NCBI GenBank assembly: GCA_025201705.1
Contig: MU616660.1
Location: 6,276 to 62,837 of the forward strand
Reading direction: 5' to 3'
Source: Dissophora ornata
Lineage: Eukaryota; Mortierellomycota; Mortierellomycetes; Mortierellales; Mortierellaceae
Length of the DNA stretch: 56,562 bases
Numbering within the stretch: position 1 is the first letter of the stretch; every line of letters begins with the position of its first letter. The notes beneath the pieces are model-generated. The model saw only the letters and a list, made by a program, of their open reading frames with translations, had not been told where the DNA came from and ran no database searches. This document shows, one piece after another, positions 34,469 through 44,068 of this stretch. The translations under genes were made by a program, and so were the position numbers.

Positions 34469-35335
34469 TCAGTCGCAGCCCTCGTCCGAGATAAGGAATG
34501 GCAGGGATTGGATACTGGGTTGGAAGACCGTCACGGGCTCCACCGACGTGACTGGTCTGACCGTGACACTCGAACCCAGCGACACTGAGGACCGTTCCAA
34601 ACTCTGGTCCTCTGGAGCCGCGGCCTCGATCGTCGTCGCCTTCTGGTCCACCGAGGGCTGGTACGTCGTCTGCGGGATCACCTTCGTCACCGGTTGGATG
34701 TAGGTGTTGGAGCCAAGGTCCACATTCGAATGGCTCAACTCCGTATGCTCAGCGGGCGCTGCCAAAATGTCCGCCGCATGAGACTGGACGTGACCCTGGT
34801 AGACGGTCGAGGGCAAGACCACATTATTAGGTCTGGCTGTGACATACGACCCCAAATCGGTCGTGCTGCCAGGGACACTCTGCTCGCAGGTCTCAGTCTC
34901 GGTCGGGACACACTCCTCTTGTGCTTGAGAACCCAAGTGGTGGCGCTTCTGGAGTCGGCCAAGACCTGACATGCCACCAGGGCCAGAATTGTCGCCGAGC
35001 ATCATCATCCCGCCCATGCTGGGATGCATGTAATAGCGGTAGGAGCCATAACCAGGGCTGATACCGCCGTACAAGGAGGGCATGTAAGAAGATCCCTCCT
35101 CACAGTCTGACTGGACCACAGGAGAATACGCCTGGACAATAGGCTGGTAGCGGGTAATGGGCGTGACCTGGGTAACGGGAGTGATGTTGGTGGAGGACCC
35201 GATATCCACGTTGCCAGAGTGGGCAGACTGGTAGCACTGGTTTCCGACACAGCGACGTTCCAAAACAGGAACAGCCTGCACGATGCAACCGACGGCTAGG
35301 AGAGCAGAGGTGATCTTGACTACGGAGAAAGCCAT
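34469..35335 (-). CDS. Secreted protein with four internal repeats
   Basis: Single exon, 288 residues. The signal peptide MAFSVVKITSALLAVGCIVQ ends near AVP. Four degenerate units of about 30 residues share the plan [SN]V-D-[IL]-G-S-x-T-x(2)-P-V-T-x-V-x-P-x-T-x-[YF]-Q-P. They are NVDIGSSTNITPVTQVTP, TDLGSYVTARPNNVVLP, NVDLGSNTYIQPVTKVIP and SVSLGSSVTVRPVTSVEP. Between units 1 and 2 lies a Gly/Tyr/Met-rich linker (SPGYGSYRYYMHPSMGGMMM), and a Lys-Arg site (LQKRHH) may be a Kex2 cleavage point. Cysteines occur as CVGNQC, single Cys, CVPTETETC and a penultimate Cys. I do not know the family. A cell-wall or matrix protein built of beta-strand repeats is a reasonable inference. Confidence 0.75.
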   Translation of the reverse strand: MAFSVVKITSALLAVGCIVQAVPVLERRCVGNQCYQSAHSGNVDIGSSTNITPVTQVTPITRYQPIVQAYSPVVQSDCEEGSSYMPSLYGGISPGYGSYRYYMHPSMGGMMMLGDNSGPGGMSGLGRLQKRHHLGSQAQEECVPTETETCEQSVPGSTTDLGSYVTARPNNVVLPSTVYQGHVQSHAADILAAPAEHTELSHSNVDLGSNTYIQPVTKVIPQTTYQPSVDQKATTIEAAAPEDQSLERSSVSLGSSVTVRPVTSVEPVTVFQPSIQSLPFLISDEGCD

Positions 35336-35872
35336 TGTCCTGTAGAATGAGGGTTTTTTTTGCGGCTTGAGTAAGCGAGGCGAGACAGAGAAACGTGGGA
35401 GTTAAATTCGTTTGTGATGCTTGAAGAGGATAGATGCGTCGTTGAACTGGGACGTTGTGTGGCGCTATCGACCGTGTTTCTTATAGCCGACGTTGTAATC
35501 TGACAAACTTCCATTCAAGAGTCAATATCAAAAGTACGGAACTACATCCTTTCTACGCGACTCTAGTCGGCTAACAATAGATACGGAGAGATAGATCCGG
35601 GGGATTTGAGGCCGCTTAATGGCCCTTGATAGAATCACTAAGCATTACGAGAAGCGCTCGCTCATCTTTGACGAAATAAAAACTGCTGCTGTTTTCGATG
35701 ATACTATCATCGGGAATTAGTTGCTAGGGTTCGCGTCAGATCCATCAAGATCCGACTACTCTTCATCAGCAGCGCACTGCTGGCTGAACTTGAGAAGAAA
35801 CGGTGAACCCCTAGTTAAGCAGAATTGAGGCTGGGAATGATGCGAAAGGCAAGAAGCGAGGGGGTTGACGTG
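35336..35872. other. Intergenic region
   Basis: Promoter side of the repeat-protein gene. No other feature is recognised. Confidence 0.35.
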
Positions 35873-36555
35873 TCATTTGCTGAGATCGCTTGCATTGGTG
35901 GCGATTACATTGGTGATGTTTGCATTGACGTTGTGCAATATCTTGATCTCTTTGGACAGGGCACGGATCATGCTAGAGAGTTCATATTCCTCGAACTCCT
36001 TCACATTCTTTCCCGGCCGCGGGATGTCGTCCGTAGCAGCATAGTTGAGTTCCTGTATCCACTCCGCAGAAAGTGAGTCGCAATAAGAATGCACCACTGA
36101 TGAGCGCTATTTGCATGAAACTGGGGTCGTCGAAAAGGCGGCTTGCGCTGAACTCCATCCGCTCTACTCTCGTCTTCGCCTGCGCCTTCTGGCTCCTCGC
36201 CATCGTCATCCTCTTCACTAATATCGGGGCTGTTGCCTGCATCCCCATCAGGAGTCAGCTCTACAAGATTAGGAAGGAACGAAGTCAATACAGGTATGCA
36301 TTGGCGTTCTTTGCCTTTGATTCAATGCCACAGGAGATACGATATTAACGCGCTCTCTACGTTGACGTATTGAGATCTCTGAGTCGCGGAACACACGAAA
36401 TGTTGTAAGTTTTCAGTAGGCGAGCGCCTACTATTTGTTGAGCCGAAGGTGGCGATGTCTCTCTGTCTGGAGTTGCTCAAGAAGGAGAGGATGGGCGAAG
36501 GTGTTTCAGACGACAACATTTTGAACAACCTTCCTTGCTTCCTTTTGCCAACCAT
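35873..36555 (-). CDS. Possible small gene, structure unresolved
   Basis: Three minus-strand open pieces follow each other. The first is a 5' piece starting MVGKRKQGRLFKML. The second is an acidic piece (ELTPDGDAGNSPDISEEDDD) after a good acceptor (CTAATCTTGTAG|AG). The third is a C-terminal piece (ELNYAATDDIPRPGKNV, then EYELSSMIRALSKEIKILHN) with heptad-like hydrophobic spacing, ending at 35873. The composition of the last two pieces looks coding, but I could not find splice sites joining them in phase. The gene may be broken, mis-sequenced or wrongly assembled by me. The size and helical C-terminus would suit a small coiled-coil subunit of a complex. I do not recognise it. Confidence 0.3.
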
Positions 36556-36825
36556 CTGCTAAAACTGCCTAGTTTCCTTCTGGTGTTGTAGCAGAAATGT
36601 CTCTAGAGTCAGCTGTCCCTGCGATGCACGGCATCCAGCGACTTGTTTTGGTGGTGCAGGCTCGCTCTCATACATGGAATCAAACAGTTTATTTTTTTTT
36701 CGTGTTCAATTGGATTTGGTGCTTTTTACAAGACTATCGCGTGTATAGTGACAGATAGATCTTTACAACTTGGCTCCATACAACGAGGTAGCAACCTAGA
36801 TTTACAAAGTGGACAAAAGACTATG

Positions 36826-39063
36826 TTAGACAGACTCGCTCTTGAGCAATGACAATAATGTAGTAAGTATCAGGGTGGTGATGTACCTTAATGGACTGAC
36901 GCATGCCCAAGTCCAACATAATTTCCTCAGAGCCTCCGGGAATGGCATAGGCGCGAACCTCACGGTAGATACGCTCGACCTTCTCACCCTGACCACCACG
37001 TGTGTAGGCCAATCCTCCAAAGATCTGGGAAGCCTCACGAGCACAGTACTCGAGCGTCTGGGTGGCCTGAGCCTTGAGCAATGCAATTGGTCCACCAAGC
37101 TTGATCATCTGCAGGTCCTCAGGCATGGTAACGGTCTGGTAGATAACGTTCTCAGTCCAGGCATGCGTGGCTTCGATCTGGCGAGCCATATGTGCCAGCT
37201 TGTTACGAAGGACAGGGTGGTTCACAAGCTTGACGCCAAAGGTCTTGCGCTTGCTGCCGTACTTGATGGCCTCCTCGAGACAAACACGAGCGAGGCGATT
37301 AGCCTGGATGACAATACCCATGCGCTCGTGGTTAAAGTTGTTCATGATGTATTTGAAGCCACGGTTCTCCTTGCCGACAATGTTGGCGCGAGGAACCTTG
37401 ACATCCTCAAAGTTAATATAAGCCGTTCCGGAGGACCAGACACCGGAGCACTTCATCTGACGGGTGCTGACGCCGGTCATACCGCGCTCAATGACCATCA
37501 AACTGACACCACCCATGCCCTCACCACCAGTGCGGACGGCGGTCGTGAAGTAGTCAGCAAAGGTTCCGTTGGTGATCCACTTCTTTTCGCCATTGACAAT
37601 GAATCCATCACCGTGCTCGTTGGCGACACAGGTCAGGTTGGCAACATCGGATCCGGCAGAAGGCTCAGTAATGGCCAAACAGATCGTCTTGCGACCAGCC
37701 AGGACCTCAGGGACGATGCGGTTTTTGAGTTCCTCGCTTCCGTACTTGATAATAGGGGGAAGACCGATTCCGAGACCACCGAGAATACCCCAGAGGACAC
37801 CACCGGAACCGCAGCGAGACAGCTCATCAAAGATGATGAATCCGTGGAAAGCATCGAATTCTTGTGGGGGTACAATAGCATTGTCACCGCCGCGGAACAG
37901 CGTCGTCTGCTCGATATCAAAGTATTCTGTGGGCAAGTGGCCGTTGCCAGCAACAGCAGCCAGGATACCCAACTCGGCGCACTTCTTGAACAGGAACATG
38001 GGCACTTGCTTGGCCTCGTCCCACTCGTGGGAAAAAGGCATGATGTCCGCGTCAACGAACTTACGGACGTATCTCCTGAGGCGACGATGCGAGTCCTTGT
38101 AGTAAGGGCTGCCCCAGTGCTGGTACCTGTTTAATTGATGTACAAAGGCTCGTGTTAGTCACAAACATCTCGTGTACGTAATGATAAACAAGAGCTAAGG
38201 AGCGTGAGAGCTGGGAGTCGTACCAGGATGGGTCACCGAATGGAACCATCTCGCCGAACTGCAACTCGTCGTCCTCGTCAGTGGAAGCAGAGGCAGACTC
38301 GGCACCCGCCTTGGGTGGCTCGCCAATGCTTCCGACGCAGAGAGCACCATACTTCTCGAGAACGCCTGTTGTTAACCACAATAGGAAAAAAAATATGCGG
38401 ATCATGCATCATTTTGTAAGTCATCTTGTGCTCAGATTGATAGATTCAAGACACTCTCCGCTGTACAAGAACAAAAAAAATGAAGACGACAAGACAGGGT
38501 CCCATACCTGGGTTATGGAAGGCATCGAACTGCTTAGTGGCGTCGGTACCAGCATTCTTGAGAATGATTTTCTATAGCAAACGTATAGAGTCCCGGTGGA
38601 AGAGCTCAGTTTTGTTGTACATCACCCTCTCTATCTTCCCATCATTTTTTAAAGTCCCTTCTCCACATTTGCAGCTCGGTTGTTTCGTCGTTCTCGGACC
38701 GGAAATTAGACTCCGCTGCAAAAACTCCGCCAGAACTACATCCACTGCAATGGAGATGAATTCCTGTTGCATGCTAAACGCTTTTCATGACTGCGTCTGG
38801 CCATGGTGGCAATGTTGTTCGTTGAAAAAAAAGTACCTTTCCACCGGGGTGGTCGTTCAAGAAGTTGGAGACATCGTAGACCTTGTCGTGGATGATGACC
38901 CAGCAGTCGTTCTGTCACGGAGTAGCAAGGCAAGACGCGTTAGTTAAGACGAGCTCCTGTCGGAGAACTGCTGCATGCCGCGTGTGATTTCATGCGAGGG
39001 CAGAGGGGACGGTACCTCGGAGTTGTGGGAAGCGACCTGGCTGACAGAGAAGTATCCGGACAT
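36826..39063 (-). CDS. Acyl-CoA dehydrogenase with cytochrome b5 domain
   Basis: Six exons fit in phase: 39016-39063, 38837-38911, 38508-38571, 38224-38365, 36887-38126 and 36826-36840, giving 527 residues. The N-terminal cytochrome b5 domain has both heme ligands (FLNDHPGGK and DAFHNPG). An acidic linker leads to a full acyl-CoA dehydrogenase domain: [45 protein letters not shown]-type region replaced by [40 protein letters not shown] and a C-terminal [10 protein letters not shown]. It should oxidise an acyl-CoA with FAD, and the fused b5 domain could pass or receive electrons. b5-ACAD fusions are known in fungi. The last intron is only 46 nt (AAG|GTACAT ... CTCAAG|AGC). If it is not spliced, the protein ends 11 residues later at 36821. 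A TATATA element lies near 39189-39194. Confidence 0.92.
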
Positions 39064-41599
39064 GTTGGAGTGGGGCGGATATGAGTGAAGAACTGGAGTT
39101 GAAGGAAAGATGAGCTTGTGGATAAGCACGGAGTGTCTGGAGCGAAGGAAAAAAGAGAGGAAAGGAAGGAAAAGGAAAGGGGTGGCGGTATATAAGGGGT
39201 TTGTGCGGGGAGATACTTCCTTTTGTGTGGAGGGCGGGGCGACGCTCGAAGGGAGCGATTCATTGACTGTTGTCTCGGGGAGAGAGGGCGCTGATCGAGG
39301 GAACAGCACACCCGCACCGACACACCGCGTTCGATGGCAATGCAACACGGCATGCAATGGTGCTGTTGGAACTAGCGTCTCGCGCTCCGTATGTCTTCTT
39401 TTCATGCCCTTCAAGGGTTTCTACGCCGTGTCCGTGGCTCTCATTCCTGCATCGCTCGTTGTCAGTCGCTCGCTCGTTTTCTAATCTCCCAGTGTAGTCT
39501 ACCCCGCTCGACTCCACGCTACTCCACTCCATCTGTGCTCCTGTCCAGTCAGTGCTCCCTGTTTGTTTTTGTATGCATTGTTGTTGATGTTGTCGATGCT
39601 GATGTTGTTTGCGGCCTTGGTTGTCCGTGTCGCTGGTTGCACAGGGATGCACTGAGGGCCACGACAACAATTGATCATATGAAAACGAGCCTCTGCGATC
39701 GTTCACCGCGTCTGTTTGTGTATGTCTCACCTTGAAAACAAACAAGCATATGTCAACGAACGACCGAGATCGTTTTTTGGACAGTCAGCCCATCTCCCTT
39801 CTCTCTCTCGCTTGGGTCCGAGATCCGGATAGACGGGATGAGATGGGATGGGAATGTAAACATGATACGTCGCTCTAGCCATGGTGTCAGAGAGAACACG
39901 TTGCATTCGCTCCACCTCCATGAGTCCATGCACCCCCTGTCCATTCTTGATTTCGGGTCCTTGCATAAGAGCTCACGCGGGGGAGTGGCTCATCTTTTCA
40001 AAATCCCGACATGAATATCCGAAGCCAGGTCTCACGTCCAAAAGGGGAGAACCTCCCTTTCTGATCCGCGCCATGGCTGAGACTGGCGCCCTAGCACGTG
40101 TATCTCTTTCACCTCCCTGCTCCGAACAACTGTATCTTGGCTCCGGGATCCGAAGCAATGTCACCAACCAATCACCCATGCGTTTCTCACAGTCCAATTA
40201 GTTCCGATATATTTGCTGATGAAATTAGCGCGCGACCACAAATAAGAGCACGACCGGAAAAAGAAAACAATGAAAATGTGGAGAAAGGGTTGTTTGCTCC
40301 CATCATCCATCCGTCCGTTCGTCGGCTTTTTTTTTGTACTGCCGCCCGTTTGTAATCACAAATCATCCTGTATCTCCTGCTCTCTCTACACTCGCTGCTT
40401 GCCACACTCCATTTGTTCTCGTTCTGGGAGTCTAGCGTCCACTTGAAAACGCAGGGTTTTTAGAAACACACAACGCGATCTTCTATGACAGTTTCGCTCA
40501 AAACGCTTGCCATTGCAACATGTAGCACACAGAGTGAATGCACGTCCACGTTTTTTCTATCCGGATTACAACTTGAATAATGCGCCGTCTCTTCTCATCC
40601 ACCCGTAGCATCCCGTCGAGTACCATCCAGACAAAACCTGTACATCAATGCCATGTTCCTGGCGCTTTGCAGTCTTTTCTCCATGGATCTGGACACGGAA
40701 AAGAAGTAATGCAGACAACCGCTGCAGCTCTCTCGAATAGGGGTGCCTGCCGGTAGTGCATGTTCTTTATTAACACATCAAACGCTGCTACGCCGTCCTG
40801 GATTTTATTTTCGCCTTCCTTCAGCACGTCCCCAGTCGACAACCATCAGGTCGCAAGCATATCCTGTCAGCAGCGCGATTCCGTTATCGTGTTGGTTGAA
40901 AAACTCCATGAGATGCATGCTGCCACATCGACTTGAACCCAACCTTCTTCTTGTGCGCCTGGTGGTCCCATTGGATGTTTTTCCGATAGGAACAAAGCCT
41001 TGGTCGATGCGTTATCCTTTCCTGATTTCAAAAAAACACAATATTTCGCAAAACTGGCAGCAGTCAATAAAAGAGGGTTTGCTCCACGTTGAATTGTATA
41101 TTCAAAAAAGAAAAAGACTCACAAGGCTATTAACAGGTTCATTTTCTAGAGAAATCAAGCGCTTTAAGTGAAAAGGAATGAGAAGAAACAACAAGATGGA
41201 GCGCGAACTGTGTTCTCTGACTGACATGTCTAGACGCTCTCTTTACACTGCTACTCCATTCGCTACTCCATTCATATGCGGACCACCTCTCCATTCATAC
41301 ACATGCCGCTATGGTCATGGAGGGTCAAAGCCAGCAAAGCGCTTTCGAGGAAGACGAAAATCCACTCTGGTAGACCAGCAATTGCACAGACAAATAATAA
41401 AAATAAGTCATGTATTCTCAATGTAGAGGCTATCATGGAGGAGAAAAAATATGACTTTCCAAAGGGTGTGCCCAGAATATGGTGCAACTGGAGTCATCGC
41501 TGACCGTCTGAAAATGTACAAAACGACGACGGGGAGGACAGGGCCGTCCCTTTGAAAGCACACGAGCGCAGTCAACTGGTATTTCGCGTGAACCCCTCT
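39064..41599. other. Long intergenic region, gene-poor
   Basis: About 2.5 kb. The left 150 bases hold the TATA element and leader of the acyl-CoA dehydrogenase gene. The rest is composed of short frames only, apart from a weak ankyrin-like remnant listed separately. It marks the start of the accessory stretch. Confidence 0.4.
40645..41160 (-). pseudogene. Possible ankyrin-like coding remnant
   Basis: On the minus strand, short blocks in different frames look protein-like. One is IQRGANPLLLTAASFAKYCV, which has a GANPL ankyrin-style turn. Another is MEFFNQHDNGIALLTGYACD, and a third contains FDVLIKNMHYRQAPLFERAA. Frame changes and stops separate them, so no intact protein can be read. This is pattern recognition only. 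Chance is a real alternative. Confidence 0.2.
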
Positions 41600-41923
41600 C
41601 TGGAGCAGTCACACTCTTCAAGAGGGGCTGGGCGAGAATCTCACCCAAACCTTTGAAGCTCCCTTCGTCTCCATTTTTCCTAAAAGGGAAAAAAGAATAA
41701 AGGCCTCTACAACGTCTGATGCTCAATCTCACTTTGTGCACACTCTCCCATAGTCTTAGTTCACGGCGTGGTAGAGTAGGAAGGATGGAGAGTGTGCACA
41801 AAGTGAGATTGAGCATCAGACGTTGTAGAGGCCCTTTATTCTTTAGGAAAAATGGTGACGAAGGGAGCTTCAAGGGTTTGGGTGAGATTCTCGCCCACCC
41901 TCTCTGGAGTGTGACTGCTCCAG
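41600..41923. repeat. Foldback element A
   Basis: The left arm 41600-41748 is the inverted copy of 41788-41923, with a 39-base spacer. The arms agree almost perfectly except for a 13-base difference around an A-rich stretch near 41692-41701 and a few substitutions near the outer end. The arm includes CTGGGCGAGAATCTCACCC, a motif also found in element F and near the Crinkler remnant. No protein is encoded. Confidence 0.85.
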
Positions 41924-41940
41924 AAGGGATGAATGAAATG

Positions 41941-41995
41941 GGCGCAGACCAGCTCAAACTGTTTGCGAACCAGCACAAACTGTCGGGAAGCAGCA
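41941..41995 (+). repeat. 55-bp dispersed repeat, copy 1
   Basis: Begins GGCGCAGACCAGCTCAAACT. An inverted copy with a few substitutions and one- or two-base indels lies at 43383-43440. Confidence 0.8.
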
Positions 41996-42042
41996 CAAAC
42001 CGTCTGTGACAACCGCATGCACCTGTTTCAAAAATGTGGAAT

Positions 42043-42248
42043 ACAAATTTGGCTGGTACTCGAGTACCCAAAATACATTTTTATATGAAATCCTTTGCAG
42101 CTATTGGCTGAAAGCCATTCTGATTTAAAAATTTTATTCTAAAGTAAGGATCTTGACTGTACAGAGGTTGGATGAGACCCTGCTAAAGAATAAATTTTTT
42201 AAATCAGCCAATAGTTACTCGAGTACCAAACCTAAACAGCCAAATTTG
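42043..42248. repeat. Foldback element B (imperfect)
   Basis: The left part (CAAATTTGGCTGGTACTCGA ... CTATTGGCTG ... GATTTAAAAATTTTATTCT) is related by inversion to 42187-42248, with a large indel in the left arm. Both arms carry CTCGAGTA and AAATTTGGCTG, the latter also present in elements D and E. Confidence 0.65.
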
Positions 42249-42273
42249 GAAAACCGACCACTTTACATTTCTG

Positions 42274-42385
42274 TAGGCTCGAATCCAGCCCTGTCTCCAA
42301 AGACTTGCATTCCATATATGCAAGCGAAGAAAATTATGTTGTCTTTTATAGGCATACGACATTTTTCTTTTCTGACAGGCTGGGG
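42274..42385 (+). repeat. 105-bp repeat unit, copy 1
   Basis: Starts TAGGCTCGAATCCAGCC and ends GACAGGCTGGGG. It contains a small inverted repeat (CTTGCAT ... ATGCAAG) and a conserved CATTTTTCTTTTCT block. The start GGCTCGAATCC resembles a Pol III B box. Confidence 0.7.
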
Positions 42386-42852
42386 ACAAACTCGACCCTC
42401 TACTATGCTCTGATTTTGAGCGTGCTATTCCCATGTAACTTTTGAATTTTTTCTTTTTCTTGAGTTATTGACCCCCATGGACCCATTCATCGCCATTAAC
42501 CCCTCCATCAACCCCCAGCTCAACCAATGAGGAGATGATGGAGTGAGTGAGAGATTGATGGAAGGGTCGATGGAGGGGTTAATGGCGATAAATGGGTCGA
42601 TGAGGGTCAATGACTCAAGAAAAAAAAAATAGAAGTTACACACCTCATCGACTCATTCATCGTCATTTACCCCTCTATCAATCTCTCAATCACTCCATCA
42701 TCTCCTCATTGGTTGAGCTGGGGGTCGATGGAGGGGTTAATGGCGATGAATGGGTCCATGGGGGTCATTGACTCAAGAAAAAGGAAAAAGGAAAAAGTTA
42801 CACGGGAATAGCACGCTCGAAATCAGAGCATAGTAGAGGGTCGAGTTTGTCC
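42384..42852. repeat. Foldback element C, nested palindrome
   Basis: The outer arms begin GGACAAACTCGACCCTCTAC and end with its inverted copy. Within each half there is a further inverted pair built from ATTCATCGCCATTAACCCCT and its complement. One roughly 35-bp module therefore occurs four times in alternating orientation, around an A/T-rich centre near 42610-42625. Confidence 0.85.
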
Positions 42853-42956
42853 TAGGCTCGGTTCCAGTCAGAGCGCCAGACTTGCATTAAAAGAATGCAA
42901 GCAAGAAAATTAAGTTGCCTTTTTCGGAGGCAACAACGACATTTTTCTTCTCCGGC
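42853..42956 (+). repeat. 105-bp repeat unit, copy 2
   Basis: Same order of blocks as copy 1 (TAGGCTCGGTTCCAG, ACTTGCATT ... AATGCAAGC, GACATTTTTCTTCTCCGGC), diverged in the middle. Confidence 0.65.
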
Positions 42957-43080
42957 AAGAGGCTCAACTAGAAAGGAAGTTTCTTAAGGGTTTATCAGAC
43001 AAATTTCAGGTTTTCACGTCACATTAAAAAATTTGGCTGGTAAACCCTTAAGAAACTTCCTTTCTAGTTGAGCCTCTTGC
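42955..43080. repeat. Foldback element D
   Basis: The 40-base arm at 42955-42994 (starting GCAAGAGGCTCAACTAG, ending TTAAGGGTTTA) is perfectly repeated in inverse at 43041-43080, with a 46-base loop. The apex carries the core TTAAGGGTTTA...AAATTTGGCTGGTAAACCC shared with element E. A second, outer inverted pair (GGCAACAACGACATTTTTC and its complement) encloses it. Confidence 0.9.
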
Positions 43081-43123
43081 GACACCCACTTTTGAGACCA
43101 GCCGGAGAAGAAAAATGTGGTTG

Positions 43124-43304
43124 CCTCGGCTGGTCTCATTGCGTACCTTACCATGGGGATCGATTTTTCACTTATTATTCTTAAGGGTTTACGAGCCAAA
43201 TTATCGGGCTCATTCATTGGAAATTTTTTGGCTGGTAAACCCTTAAGAATACTAAGTGAAAAATCGATCCCCATGAAAAGATCCGCAATGAGACCAGCCG
43301 AGGA
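43124..43304. repeat. Foldback element E
   Basis: The arms start CCTCGGCTGGTCTCATTGCG and include GGGGATCGATTTTTCACTTA. The inverted copy ends at 43304. The apex core (ATTCTTAAGGGTTTACGAGC ... GGCTGGTAAACCCTTAAGAA) is the same as in element D, although the outer arms are unrelated. Confidence 0.88.
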
Positions 43305-43386
43305 GAAGACAAATGGCGTTGCCTCCACTAAATTTGCTTTGCTTGCATTTATGGAATGCCAGTCTTCCCGACGGCTGGATTCGTGC
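43295..43386 (-). repeat. 105-bp repeat unit, copy 3 (inverted)
   Basis: Contains GCTTGCATTTATGGAATGCC and ends ACGGCTGGATTCG. It is oriented opposite to copies 1 and 2 and overlaps the edge of element E. Confidence 0.6.
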
Positions 43387-43440
43387 TGCTTCCCCGACAG
43401 GTTTGTGCTGGTTTGCAAACGGTTTGAGCTGGTCTGCGCC
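43383..43440 (-). repeat. 55-bp dispersed repeat, copy 2 (inverted)
   Basis: Reads GTGCTGCTTCCCCGACAGGT and ends GGTCTGCGCC. It is the inverted counterpart of 41941-41995, so the whole cluster is roughly symmetric around 42.7 kb. Confidence 0.8.
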
Positions 43441-43628
43441 TATTTCAACTATTCCATTTTTCTCGCCTTCTTTGTGCCGCCCTCTCCTCGTAGCGCTACG
43501 TTTCTTTCTCTGGCTTATGTTATTCCTCTCATTGTTACAGCTCGAAGCTCCGAACCAGTGTTTTTTGACGAACGCATTCAGGTTCCTTAACTCGTTTCGT
43601 TAAGAAACACTGCTCTGAACCCAGCCGC

Positions 43629-43831
43629 CTCGTCACGCTAAAATGCACATTTTGCTGTCGAGGGGCTGGGACGAAATCTCACACTTGACTTGGGGTCACC
43701 CATTCGTCCAAAAAAGGAAAGGGTGTTACATTGCCTGAGACCGTCCTTTGGACGAATGGGTGACCCCATAGCAAAGTGTGAGATTTTGTCCCAGCCCTCG
43801 AACAGCAAAATGTGCATTTTAGCGTGACGAG
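43629..43831. repeat. Foldback element F
   Basis: Arm 43629-43711 (CTCGTCACGCTAAAATGCAC ... GGGTCACCCATTCGTCCAAA) is matched in inverse by 43747-43831, with a 35-base spacer. The motif GGGCTGGGACGAAATCTCAC in the arm is related to one in element A and to GCGAGATTTTGTCCCAGC near 46.5 kb. Confidence 0.88.
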
Positions 43832-43945
43832 ATGGCTTCTTACAGCTCTTATGCATTGTGCTCGTTCCAGGGTCATGGGATTTATTAGCAAAGGGCTATC
43901 TCTGTTGGTTCTTGTTGCCTGCTTGTCGGTGTTTTTTTTTTTTTT

Positions 43946-43955
43946 NNNNNNNNNN
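43946..43955. other. Assembly gap (10 N)
   Basis: Ten N bases directly after a T run (43932-43945) inside the repeat cluster. The true length and content are unknown. Confidence 0.99.
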
Positions 43956-43960
43956 TGCGC

Positions 43961-44068
43961 CCAGCCTGCGAGAAAAGAAAAATGGCGTATGCCCATAAAA
44001 GGCAACAGAATTTTCTTGCTTGCATATACAGAATGCAAGTCTTTGAACGCCGGCTGGATTCGAGCCTA
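43961..44068 (-). repeat. 105-bp repeat unit, copy 4 (inverted)
   Basis: Starts CCAGCCTGCGAGAAAAGAAA and ends GGCTGGATTCGAGCCTA. It is very close to the inverse of copy 1, including TTGCTTGCATATACAGAATG. Confidence 0.75.

Noticed and set aside
36842..38134. 430-codon plus-strand frame opposite the acyl-CoA dehydrogenase
   Set aside because: Shadow of the conserved exon on the other strand; no domain.
41600..44068. CRISPR-like array
   Set aside because: The repeats are inverted, unequal in length and unevenly spaced, and the genome is eukaryotic.
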